From positions 27,434 through 33,738 of the forward strand of contig JAAVGZ010000082.1 in the NCBI GenBank assembly GCA_014799985.1: DNA of 6,305 nt, given 5' to 3'. This document shows positions 1-6,296 of this stretch, in pieces. Every line of letters starts with the position of its first letter. Position 1 is the stretch's first letter. A program made the position numbers and the translations under genes. Under the pieces are notes generated by a model that saw only the letters and a program-made list of their open reading frames with translations, was not told the DNA's origin and did no database searches. This stretch comes from Helicobacter sp. (lineage in GTDB: Bacteria; Campylobacterota; Campylobacteria; Campylobacterales; Helicobacteraceae).

Positions 1-168
1 GGCGCGCATGTCGGCGCGGGGAGCGTGGCAAAAGAGGGAATCGCGATTGGCGCGGGCGCTGTTGTCGGCGCGGGCGCTGTTGTCGTGCATGACGTGGAAT
101 CCGACCAAGTCGTGATGGGCAACCCCGCAAGACCCAAGCCCGCCAAACCCAAAAAGGAGATTCTATGA
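1..168 (+). CDS. pglD: C-terminal part of a PglD-like hexapeptide-repeat acetyltransferase (5' end outside window)
   Basis: Only the last 55 codons are present, in frame 1, ending in a TGA that overlaps the pglE start (ATGA). The visible protein is glycine-, alanine- and valine-rich with hexapeptide-like units (GAHVGA, IAIGAG, AVVGAG, AVVVHD), followed by MGNPAR. This is the usual end of a left-handed beta-helix acyltransferase, where the N/VPAR segment closes the coenzyme A site. A lysine- and proline-rich tail follows. In the family, PglD transfers acetyl from acetyl-CoA to the C4 amine of UDP-4-amino-4,6-dideoxy-GlcNAc in the cytoplasm, giving UDP-diNAc-bacillosamine. The fold is read from the sequence. 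The PglD assignment rests on the overlap with pglE and pglF, since the N-terminal sugar-binding domain is not visible. Another NeuD-like sugar acetyltransferase remains possible. Confidence 0.72.
   Translation, partial: GAHVGAGSVAKEGIAIGAGAVVGAGAVVVHDVESDQVVMGNPARPKPAKPKKEIL
49..84 (+). repeat. Perfect tandem duplication of an 18-bp unit inside the acetyltransferase gene
   Basis: The unit GGCGCGGGCGCTGTTGTC occurs twice with no mismatch, at 49-66 and 67-84. It is in frame and encodes GAGAVV twice, two consecutive hexapeptides of the beta-helix. Similar GAGAVV repeats are common in this fold, but identity at every synonymous position is more than the protein requires. Confidence 0.9.
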
Positions 169-1268
169 AACAACGCATTTTCCTCTCGCCGCCCGAAATG
201 GGCGGGAACGAGCTCGGCTATGTCGAGGAGGTCTTCGCGAGCAACTACATCGCGCCGCTTGGCGAGTTTGTGAATCAGTTCGAGCACACCATGCGCCGCT
301 ACACGGGCACGAGCCACGCGCTCGCGCTAAGCAGCGGCACGGCGGCGATTCACCTCGCGTTGCGTGTCGCGGGCGTTGGCGCGGGCGACATTGTGCTCGC
401 GAGCACTTTCACGTTTATCGGCTCTGTCGCGCCGATTCTCTACCAAAACGCGCTGCCCGTGTTCATCGACTGCGATGAGAGCTGGAATCTTAGCCCCGAG
501 CTGCTCAAAACCGCCATTCACACGCTCGACAAGCGCCCAAAGGCGCTCATTCTCACGCATCTCTATGGGCAATGCGCGAAGCTCGATGAGATATGCGCGA
601 TTTGCAACGAGGAAAATATCGTGCTGATTGAGGACGCCGCCGAGTCGCTTGGCGCGTTCTATGGCGAGCAGAGCACGGGCACGTTCGGCGATTTTGGCGC
701 GTTCTCGTTCAATGGCAACAAAATCATCACGACAGGCGGTGGCGGAATGCTCATTGGCAGGAACGAAGAGGCAATCGAGCATGCGCGATTCTTGAGCACG
801 CAGGCGCGCGAGCCCGCTCCATATTACGAGCACGAAATGTATGGCTACAACTACCGCATGAGCAATGTGCTCGCCGCCATTGGTGTGGGGCAAATGGAGG
901 TTATCGAATCGCGCGTGCAGAAGCGGCGCGACATCTTTGGCTGGTATGCCGAATCTCTTGGCGACATTGCGGGGCTAGAGATGATGCCCGAGCTGCCCAA
1001 CACGCGGGGCAACCGCTGGCTTAGCACGGCGCGGCTGCCGCAGGGCGCGAATCCGCTCGAGATTGTGAAGATGTTTGAAACCCACAACATCGAGACGCGC
1101 CCGCTCTGGAAGCCCATGCACATGCAGCCGCTGTTTGCGAACGCGACATGCTTTGTCGATGGTCGCTCCGAAAGCCTCTTCGCACACGGAATCTGCCTGC
1201 CTAGCGGCGGCGCGATGGAGCACAAAGACGTGCAGGCTGTGGCGCAGATTCTGCGAGAGGCACTATGA
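165..1268 (+). CDS. pglE: PglE-like PLP-dependent UDP-4-keto-6-deoxy-sugar aminotransferase (DegT/DnrJ/EryC1 family)
   Basis: This 367-residue protein has the full length and layout of DegT/DnrJ/EryC1 sugar aminotransferases. Visible landmarks are the cofactor-phosphate segment SSGTAAIHLAL (56-66), STFTFIGS (80-87), the PLP-binding aspartate in IEDAAES (D157), and the Schiff-base lysine K186 in SFNGNKIITTGGGGML. YNYRMSN (228-234), TRPLWKPMH (311-319) and GICLPSG (342-348) follow and are also typical. In the bacillosamine pathway this enzyme uses glutamate to aminate C4 of the keto sugar made by PglF, forming UDP-4-amino-4,6-dideoxy-GlcNAc in the cytoplasm. The ATG is supported by AAGGAG five bases upstream and by the ATGA overlap with the preceding acetyltransferase. 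Its stop overlaps the pglF start in the same way, which suggests translational coupling. PseC or another sugar aminotransferase is an alternative, but the adjacent long membrane dehydratase favours PglE. Confidence 0.87.
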   Translation: MKQRIFLSPPEMGGNELGYVEEVFASNYIAPLGEFVNQFEHTMRRYTGTSHALALSSGTAAIHLALRVAGVGAGDIVLASTFTFIGSVAPILYQNALPVFIDCDESWNLSPELLKTAIHTLDKRPKALILTHLYGQCAKLDEICAICNEENIVLIEDAAESLGAFYGEQSTGTFGDFGAFSFNGNKIITTGGGGMLIGRNEEAIEHARFLSTQAREPAPYYEHEMYGYNYRMSNVLAAIGVGQMEVIESRVQKRRDIFGWYAESLGDIAGLEMMPELPNTRGNRWLSTARLPQGANPLEIVKMFETHNIETRPLWKPMHMQPLFANATCFVDGRSESLFAHGICLPSGGAMEHKDVQAVAQILREAL

Positions 1269-3106
1269 AACGGGCGCTGACCTCGCGTTTTCTCTCGAAG
1301 CTCTTGCGCCCAAGCAACCTCAAGCGCACGCTCTTTTTTGTCGTTGTCGATGTGCTGCTGTCGTATTGGACGCTTCTGCTCGCCTATCATTTGCGGTATA
1401 GCTTCGAAGTGCCGCTCGAGTTTGGCATGAAGCTCGTTTGCGCCTTTTGCATTATCATCGGGCTCAAGATTAGCATGCTGCTCGTCTTTCGCATTTACCT
1501 CGTCCCGTGGCGCTTCTTTGGCTTGAGTGAGGCGCTCAAGATTCTATATGCGCACCTTGTCGCGTATCTGCTCGCCATCATCTGCTTTGCGGCGCTCGAT
1601 TTTTGGAACATTCTGCCGCTTAGTGTCGTTGTGGTCGATTGCATTCTGTCGAACATCATCATCGGCTGCGTGCGCGTCTCGAAGCGCATTGTGATTGAGA
1701 ATATCCCGCGAAGCTCGCCGCATGCAACGCTGATTTTTGGCGCGGACACGCAAGCGGCAAATGTGATTAAGAGCGCGCTTAGCGGCGAGATTCCGTATTA
1801 TCCTGTCGCGATTATCGATTCTCATAAAGTCAATTGGGGGAGCTACATTAGCAATCTAAGAATCTATCCCTTTAGCGCATGTGCCGAGCTGATAAAGGCG
1901 CAACACATCACGAGCGCGATTCTCACAAAAGAGTTTGCCAAGCCGCCGCTCGAGGACATCTTCCAAAAGCTATCCGAGCTCGGAATCTCGGACATCAAGA
2001 TTGCCCAAACGCTTAGCGCGAGCAGCGAGCATGAGCAGCCGCTCAAGGACATTTCGATTGAGGATTTGCTCTCGCGCCCCGCGAAAGACCTCGACAAGGA
2101 CGTGATTGCGAGCTTCATTTCGGGCAAAGTCGTGCTCGTTACGGGCGGCGGCGGCAGCATCGGCAGCGAGATTGCGCGGCAGTGCCAGCTCTTTGGCGCA
2201 AAGAAGCTCATCTTGCTCGACCATAGCGAATACAACCTCTACGCGATTTGCGAGGAAATCACAACGGCGATTCCCGTGATGATGAGCATTCTGGACAAAG
2301 AACGGCTGTGCGCGCTCTTGCACGCAACCAAGCCCGATATTCTGCTGCATGCCGCTGCGTATAAGCATGTGCCGCTCTGCGAGGACAACATTCAAAGCGC
2401 GATTGAAAACAACATCTTGGGCAGCAAGAATGTGATGGACTGCGCGATTAGCGCCGAGATTCCCAAGATTGTCATCATCAGCACCGACAAAGCCGTGCGC
2501 CCGACAAACATCATGGGCGCGACCAAGCGCGTTGTCGAGCTCTATGCGCAAAATGTCGCGCCGCACAAAAGCGAGATTGTCGCCGTGCGCTTTGGCAATG
2601 TGCTCGGCAGCAGCGGCAGCGTTGTGCCCAAGTTCAAGGCGCAGATTCAAGCGGGGGGTCCCATCACCGTAACCCACCCCGACATCACGCGCTATTTCAT
2701 GCTGATTCCCGAAGCCTGTCGGCTCGTCTTGCAAGCGGCGAGCATCGCGCAAGGCGGCGAGATTTTTATCCTCGACATGGGGCAGCCCGTGAAGATTGTC
2801 GATTTGGCAAAAAACATGCTCAAGCTCTACCACCGCGAGGACATTCCGATTGTCTTTAGCGGGTTGCGCCCGGGCGAAAAGCTCTATGAGGAGCTGCTCA
2901 TCGATGAATCGGAGCAAAAGACGGAGTATGATTCCATTCATGTCGCACGCCCCACGCAATACGACATCAACAAGCTACAAGGCGACATTTCCGAGCTGCT
3001 GCGCACGCATGATAAGGTTGGCAAACTGCGCGAAATTGTGGTAGAATTTAATCACCAAACACACAAAAGGGGCGAGGGCGACAATGGCACAACGACCACC
3101 AAATAG
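1265..3106 (+). CDS. pglF: PglF-like membrane UDP-GlcNAc 4,6-dehydratase
   Basis: This 613-residue protein has the three-part layout of the long PglF/FlaA1-type dehydratases. Four hydrophobic helices lie at about 22-42, 55-78, 93-112 and 116-136. A small Rossmann-like domain starts near ATLIFGAD (154-161). A C-terminal extended SDR domain has the NAD-binding TGGGGSIG at 293-300. The catalytic region reads STDKA (406-410) and MGATK (417-421), where the usual SDR tyrosine is methionine, as known for PglF. RPGEK (535-539) is also typical. The enzyme converts UDP-GlcNAc to UDP-4-keto-6-deoxy-GlcNAc at the inner membrane, the first step of bacillosamine synthesis. The start is supported by GAGAGG four bases upstream and by the 4-base overlap with pglE. 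The last 23 bases overlap thyX, adding a non-conserved-looking tail rich in Gly, Thr and Lys. The C. jejuni protein is about 590 residues, so the length is normal. Confidence 0.93.
   Translation: MKRALTSRFLSKLLRPSNLKRTLFFVVVDVLLSYWTLLLAYHLRYSFEVPLEFGMKLVCAFCIIIGLKISMLLVFRIYLVPWRFFGLSEALKILYAHLVAYLLAIICFAALDFWNILPLSVVVVDCILSNIIIGCVRVSKRIVIENIPRSSPHATLIFGADTQAANVIKSALSGEIPYYPVAIIDSHKVNWGSYISNLRIYPFSACAELIKAQHITSAILTKEFAKPPLEDIFQKLSELGISDIKIAQTLSASSEHEQPLKDISIEDLLSRPAKDLDKDVIASFISGKVVLVTGGGGSIGSEIARQCQLFGAKKLILLDHSEYNLYAICEEITTAIPVMMSILDKERLCALLHATKPDILLHAAAYKHVPLCEDNIQSAIENNILGSKNVMDCAISAEIPKIVIISTDKAVRPTNIMGATKRVVELYAQNVAPHKSEIVAVRFGNVLGSSGSVVPKFKAQIQAGGPITVTHPDITRYFMLIPEACRLVLQAASIAQGGEIFILDMGQPVKIVDLAKNMLKLYHREDIPIVFSGLRPGEKLYEELLIDESEQKTEYDSIHVARPTQYDINKLQGDISELLRTHDKVGKLREIVVEFNHQTHKRGEGDNGTTTTK
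3018..3047 (+). promoter_or_regulatory. Possible internal promoter for thyX within the 3' end of pglF
   Basis: TTGGCA (3018-3023) is followed after 18 bases by TAGAAT (3042-3047), preceded by TGG to form an extended -10 (TGGTAGAAT, 3039-3047). The -10 ends 36 bases before the thyX start, a plausible leader length. It lies in coding DNA, and Campylobacterota promoters are defined mainly by the -10, so this is a candidate only. Confidence 0.35.
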
Positions 3107-3749
3107 CATCATTGTCGAGCTTTTGCACCACACGCCCATCGCCGTTTGCGCGCATGCGATTCGCACATGCTGGCAAAGCTTTGCCAAAGGCGATGGCGGG
3201 GGCGAGATTGATTGCAACCTCATCGAGCGCGTGGGCAATGAATACCGCCACTCGAGCACGCTCGAACATTTGGTGTATTCGTTCTACATTCGCGGAATCA
3301 GCCGCGCCTGCCTTCAAGAGCTTGCCCGCCACAGAATCGCGTCATTGAGCGTCAAATCCACGCGCTACACGCTCAAAGAATTGCGCAAGGAAGCTTCGTT
3401 TCTGCCAAGCGAGCAAAACGACAACCAAAGACGCGCCGAGCGATTCATCGTCTTCACGGGCGATGCGCGCGTGGATTGCGCCTCGATTGCCGCGCTCGAG
3501 AATCTGCGCGCGCTGCTGTGCGATGGCGTCAGCAACGATGTCGCGAAGTTTGCCATGCCCGAGTGCTACCGCACGGAACTCACATGGACGATTAACGCGC
3601 GGAGTTTGCAAAATTTCTTGCAACTGCGCAGCCATAAGCGCGCGTTGTGGGAGATTTGCAACCTCGCGCATGCCATTTTCGAGGCGATTCCAAAGGAACA
3701 TCAATTTATCTTTGCACATCATGTCGATTTGGGAGAATCAAAAGAATGA
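3084..3749 (+). CDS. thyX: Flavin-dependent thymidylate synthase ThyX
   Basis: This 221-residue cytoplasmic enzyme carries the ThyX signature RHRX7S: RHR at 82-84 and S92, within RHRIASLSVKSTRY. HSSTLEH (56-62) supplies the conserved HxSxxEH segment, and NARSLQNFLQLR (171-182) is the second substrate and flavin region. ThyX uses FAD, NADPH and methylenetetrahydrofolate to methylate dUMP to dTMP and replaces ThyA in most Campylobacterota. The protein is slightly longer than the H. pylori enzyme (about 204 residues) and closely resembles it from memory. The ATG at 3084 is preceded by purine-rich GGGGCGAGGG and lies 23 bases inside pglF. The stop overlaps the next gene in ATGA. The overlaps imply at least partial co-transcription with the sugar genes, possibly with its own promoter as well. 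The last part of the gene is richer in A+T than the rest. Confidence 0.97.
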   Translation: MAQRPPNSIIVELLHHTPIAVCAHAIRTCWQSFAKGDGGGEIDCNLIERVGNEYRHSSTLEHLVYSFYIRGISRACLQELARHRIASLSVKSTRYTLKELRKEASFLPSEQNDNQRRAERFIVFTGDARVDCASIAALENLRALLCDGVSNDVAKFAMPECYRTELTWTINARSLQNFLQLRSHKRALWEICNLAHAIFEAIPKEHQFIFAHHVDLGESKE

Positions 3750-4465
3750 ATTATTATATCGCGAGTTGCGTTTTTTCGGAAAGACATGCGGCATTGAGCG
3801 AAAGAATCATACATTATATTTCAGAACGTCATCATTTGCCCATTGTTCGCTGCTGTACGCGCCGATATAAAGTCAAGGAATTTGAGGATAAAATGGTAGA
3901 ACCCGTCAAAGACATTTGGGCAAGTTTGCCCGATTCTGCGCAATGGAACGAGGGAGACATCGCCTATTCCATTTGCCATAATTGTTGCAATATCGCCGAA
4001 GAATCCCAAAGGGGCGTTTCTGCCATGTCGATATGGGAATTGGTCTTGGCAGATAAGGATTTTCAATATCCCGATTATAGCGGAATGGACGTTGTCATTC
4101 AAGATTGCTGGCGCTCGAAAGAAAGACATGTGGAGCAGCTAGCCGTGCGTGAATTGCTCCATAAAATGAAGATTCAATATAATGAACTCCCCGAGAATTT
4201 TGGCAAAACAAGGTTTTGTGGCAACTCTCTCTATCGCCCGCAACCAACTCGGAATCCTAAACTAGCGCCCAAGTATTATAAAGACGGGGCGCAAGGTCTC
4301 TTTCAACCACATAGCCTCGAAGAGCAGGCTGCGATTATGAAAGATTATTGCCAAAGATTTAACGACAAAGCCGTTGTGTGCTACTGCCACTATTGTCTCG
4401 AAGGGCTCGAAATGGGAGGAGCGAAAGCCTTTCATATCGCGCAATTATTGTTTCCGCAAGGATAA
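3746..4465 (+). CDS. Cysteine-rich HdrB/CCG-domain-like putative iron-sulfur protein
   Basis: This 239-residue protein contains twelve cysteines and no membrane segment or signal peptide. The N-terminal half has C8, then C36-C37, then C77xxC80 (CHNCC), resembling the CCG signature CX31-39CCX35-36CXXC of heterodisulfide reductase subunit B, GlpC and LutA. The C-terminal half has QDCWR (C121), FCG (C158), and C212, C214, C217 in CYCHYC, matching the order of a second CCG module. That suggests two metal or Fe-S sites, possibly noncubane 4Fe-4S, with a redox role. The substrate and partner are unknown, and no HdrA/C-like gene is in the window. The ATG at 3746 is chosen because it overlaps the thyX stop (ATGA) and follows GGGAG by 10 bases. 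A longer reading frame from 3647 lies inside thyX, and its 33 extra residues look non-native. The gene is clearly lower in G+C than the upstream genes. Domain assignment is by motif order only. Confidence 0.75.
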   Translation: MNYYIASCVFSERHAALSERIIHYISERHHLPIVRCCTRRYKVKEFEDKMVEPVKDIWASLPDSAQWNEGDIAYSICHNCCNIAEESQRGVSAMSIWELVLADKDFQYPDYSGMDVVIQDCWRSKERHVEQLAVRELLHKMKIQYNELPENFGKTRFCGNSLYRPQPTRNPKLAPKYYKDGAQGLFQPHSLEEQAAIMKDYCQRFNDKAVVCYCHYCLEGLEMGGAKAFHIAQLLFPQG

Positions 4466-4476
4466 TGGATTGAGCT

Positions 4477-4485
4477 TGGTAGAAT
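4477..4485 (+). promoter_or_regulatory. Candidate extended -10 promoter ahead of the FUSC gene
   Basis: TGGTAGAAT lies in the 44-base gap between the HdrB-like gene and the FUSC gene, with TAGAAT at 4480-4485. A start of transcription near 4492 would leave a short leader containing the AGGTGGA ribosome site (4494-4500), nine bases before the ATG at 4510. No good -35 is seen, which is usual in this phylum. Confidence 0.4.
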
Positions 4486-4509
4486 ATCTTTTTAGGTGGA
4501 ACATCTCTC

Positions 4510-5646
4510 ATGACAACCTCAATGAAGCATAAAATCATCGCGTATTTCAAGACACTTTTTATGTTTCACTCCACAGACAGGGTGTGGCAAATGCCCTTTT
4601 TCGCTGCCGCTGGGGTGGGGATTGTCCTATTTGTCGGGCATTTTTTTGGCAGGCTCGACTTAGGGCTTGTCGCCGTTTTTGGCGTCAATGCCTTTTTGTA
4701 TGTCCCCAACACGCCGATTTATCATCGCATGGCTGTTACGATGTGTTGCTCGTTTGGAATCATCGTTTCTTTTACGCTCGGACTTTGCACACATTTTGCG
4801 CCTTTTAGCGTTATCTTTGTCGTTGTTCTTGTCGCCACACTCGCAGGAATCTTGGTACGTTACTATGGACTTGGACCACCGGGGTATTTTTTCTTTGTCT
4901 TCTCATGCATTGTTGGGAGTTTCTTGCCTTTTAGTGTCGAGGACATTGTCATGCTCATTGGACTTATCACACTTGGCACAATCGTTGCAAACGCAATGGC
5001 ACTTTTGTATTCATTGAGCGTTGTCTATTTTTTCAAAAACAAGCAACCCGAGCCGATTCCTGTTCGCGGCGAGCTAGGTTTTGATGTGATTATTGTCGAA
5101 TCGGTGATTATGGGATTCTTCGTTGGCGTTTCTGTTTTGGTTGGGCAACTCTTTGACTTGGAAAGAAGCTATTGGGTCGCTGTGAGTTGCGCCGCGATTA
5201 TGCAAGGCATTTCGCTCAACGCGATTTGGATTAAACAAAGCCAGAGAATCATTGGGACATTTTTGGGCATGCTCTTTGGAACATGGCTCTTTCAGATTCA
5301 ATTTCCTCCACTTGGATTTATCGTACTCTTAATGTTTCTCATGTTTATGGGGGAATTTACCGTTGTGCGCAACTATCTTCTTGCCATGTTTTTTCTTACC
5401 CCATACATCACTTATCTTGCCGAAATTGGCACGCTCAATCAAATGAGCCCGGATTTTCTCATTGAGATTCGCATGATTGATGTGATTGTTGGCAGCGTCT
5501 TGGGGCTTTGGGGAGGTTTTAACATGTATCACCCCACATTGCGCACCTATTTCACGCGCATATCGGGCAACATCTTCCAACGTCTGCGCGACAAAATGGC
5601 ACGCAAAATGCAAGAAAATGGCGATATAAACAAGCCAACGACTTAG
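4510..5646 (+). CDS. FUSC-family inner-membrane protein, putative exporter
   Basis: This 378-residue protein is strongly hydrophobic and has the two-part layout of FUSC / aromatic-acid-exporter proteins. About six membrane segments lie between residues 27 and 175. A charged linker (KNKQPEPIPVRGELG, 176-190) follows, then a second set from about 191 to 340 and a basic cytoplasmic tail. The second half shows family hallmarks: RSYWVAVSCAAIMQG (219-233), QRIIGTFLGMLFG (245-257) and a late RMIDVIVGSVLG (321-332). Relatives such as AaeB and YccS are implicated in efflux of small organic acids or other toxic compounds. The substrate here cannot be read from the sequence. AGGTGGA nine bases upstream supports the ATG at 4510, though Met5 (4522) is possible. 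The gene probably has its own promoter in the preceding gap, ends at a hairpin, and converges with the PepSY gene. Confidence 0.85.
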   Translation: MTTSMKHKIIAYFKTLFMFHSTDRVWQMPFFAAAGVGIVLFVGHFFGRLDLGLVAVFGVNAFLYVPNTPIYHRMAVTMCCSFGIIVSFTLGLCTHFAPFSVIFVVVLVATLAGILVRYYGLGPPGYFFFVFSCIVGSFLPFSVEDIVMLIGLITLGTIVANAMALLYSLSVVYFFKNKQPEPIPVRGELGFDVIIVESVIMGFFVGVSVLVGQLFDLERSYWVAVSCAAIMQGISLNAIWIKQSQRIIGTFLGMLFGTWLFQIQFPPLGFIVLLMFLMFMGEFTVVRNYLLAMFFLTPYITYLAEIGTLNQMSPDFLIEIRMIDVIVGSVLGLWGGFNMYHPTLRTYFTRISGNIFQRLRDKMARKMQENGDINKPTT

Positions 5647-5647
5647 G

Positions 5648-5670
5648 GGGGCGCTTAGAATCAGCGCCCC
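5648..5670. terminator. Hairpin between convergent genes, possible bidirectional terminator
   Basis: GGGGCGCT (5648-5655) pairs perfectly with AGCGCCCC (5663-5670) around a seven-base loop, giving an 8-bp G+C-rich stem. It begins two bases after the FUSC stop and ends ten bases before the end of the convergent PepSY gene. There is no T-run after the stem on either strand, so it is not a canonical intrinsic terminator. It may still stop transcription or protect 3' ends. Confidence 0.55.
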
Positions 5671-5680
5671 AGATTCAAGG

Positions 5681-6223
5681 CTAGATACTCGCAAACACAG
5701 CGAGGCTGCAACAAACAAGACCAGCGGCGCAAACAATCAGCGCCATTTTGCGATTTTTCTTGCAAAACGAGGTGAAGATTAAGCCCGAGAGGTAAAAGAG
5801 CATCAGCGAGATTCCAAAACCAATGGCGATAATATCAAAATAAAACGCGCCTTTGGATTTGTGCATCAATACCAAGATTCCATACAGGCTTCTATCGGTG
5901 ATTGTGAGGCTGCTCGTTGCGCCCTCTTTTTGGAACGCAACAGAATATTTTAGGTTGCCCATTTGTGTGCCTTTGCGCCCCGATTTAAGCTCGGTATTTG
6001 CAGGAATCGCAAGCCCATTATCGCGCAAGAATTGCAGAATCGCCTCTTGCTCCTTGCCCGATTCCGGTGTGGGAATCGTAAATTTCTGCACCGTTGCACC
6101 CGCTTCATCTTTGAAGCCAACGATATACCCAATGCCCGTAATGGCATAAATCAGCATAGCGGGCAGAAAGAACAGACTCAAATACGTATGAATCTGCATC
6201 CAATGTTTCTTAGCGATGAGCAT
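5681..6223 (-). CDS. Small PepSY-associated transmembrane (PepSY_TM-like) protein
   Basis: The 180-residue product has a first membrane helix at about 13-36 (IHTYLSLFF...YAITGIGYIVGF). A soluble, probably periplasmic, region of about 90 residues follows, then two more helices at about 129-152 and 159-178. The opening helix with H8 and H12 followed by ITGIGY, and the segment LMHKSKG (H121) before the second helix, match the pattern of PepSY-associated membrane proteins. Larger members of that group occur with metal uptake or reduction systems. This compact form may bind heme or assist a redox partner, but neither is shown here. The start at 6223 is chosen because AAGGAG lies six bases upstream. 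The alternative ATG at 6229 abuts that site. The reading frame is open further upstream, through the homopolymeric tract to the window edge. Overlapping cysteines near the C-terminus (C154, C165, C171, C172) are notable but of unknown meaning. Confidence 0.72.
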   Translation of the reverse strand: MLIAKKHWMQIHTYLSLFFLPAMLIYAITGIGYIVGFKDEAGATVQKFTIPTPESGKEQEAILQFLRDNGLAIPANTELKSGRKGTQMGNLKYSVAFQKEGATSSLTITDRSLYGILVLMHKSKGAFYFDIIAIGFGISLMLFYLSGLIFTSFCKKNRKMALIVCAAGLVCCSLAVFASI

Positions 6224-6229
6224 TGTCAT

Positions 6230-6235
6230 CTCCTT
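6230..6235 (-). promoter_or_regulatory. Ribosome binding site that fixes the PepSY-protein start
   Basis: Read on the minus strand this is AAGGAG, followed by ATGACA and then ATG at 6223. Six-base spacing favours the start at 6223. The ATG at 6229 touches the site directly and is unlikely to be used. Confidence 0.8.
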
Positions 6236-6241
6236 TGGTGT

Positions 6242-6250
6242 AAAATAACA
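6242..6250 (-). promoter_or_regulatory. Weak candidate -10 for the PepSY gene
   Basis: On the minus strand the sequence is TGTTATTTT, an extended TGn followed by TATTTT, 18 bases before the start codon. The leader would be very short. The same A/T patch reads TGTAAAAT on the plus strand (6239-6246), so a divergent promoter is equally conceivable. If the minus-strand reading is right, the homopolymeric tract lies about 33 bases upstream of the -10, near or beyond the -35 region. Confidence 0.3.
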
Positions 6251-6282
6251 GCAATACAGAGGGGCTAGCGAGGAAGCAAAAG

Positions 6283-6296
6283 CCCCCCCCCCCCCC
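6283..6296. repeat. Homopolymeric (C)14 tract, likely phase-variable
   Basis: Fourteen consecutive C on the plus strand (G on the minus strand) lie 59 bases upstream of the PepSY-protein start and nine bases from the window end. Tracts of this length in Helicobacter and Campylobacter mutate by slipped-strand mispairing and switch or tune expression. The flanking DNA is not repetitive. Whether it is intergenic or inside a gene beyond the window cannot be settled here. Confidence 0.9.

Noticed and set aside
327..893. 188-codon antisense open frame within pglE
   Set aside because: It is low complexity (Ala, Arg, Glu rich), without domain signals, and fully covered by a convincing aminotransferase gene.
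2653..2658. G6 run inside pglF as a second phase-variable tract
   Set aside because: Six bases is too short for high-rate slippage, and the surrounding residues (QAGGPITVT) are conserved in the family.
1970..2959. 329-codon open frame antisense to pglF, on the minus strand
   Set aside because: The composition is typical of a shadow frame in G+C-rich coding DNA. It has no recognisable domain, and the plus strand carries a complete, motif-rich dehydratase.
3647..3745. Longer N-terminus for the HdrB-like protein, starting inside thyX
   Set aside because: The extra 33 residues would overlap thyX by 100 bases and look like a frame-shifted thyX translation. The ATGA start at 3746 has a ribosome site and puts C8 at the expected distance from the CC pair.
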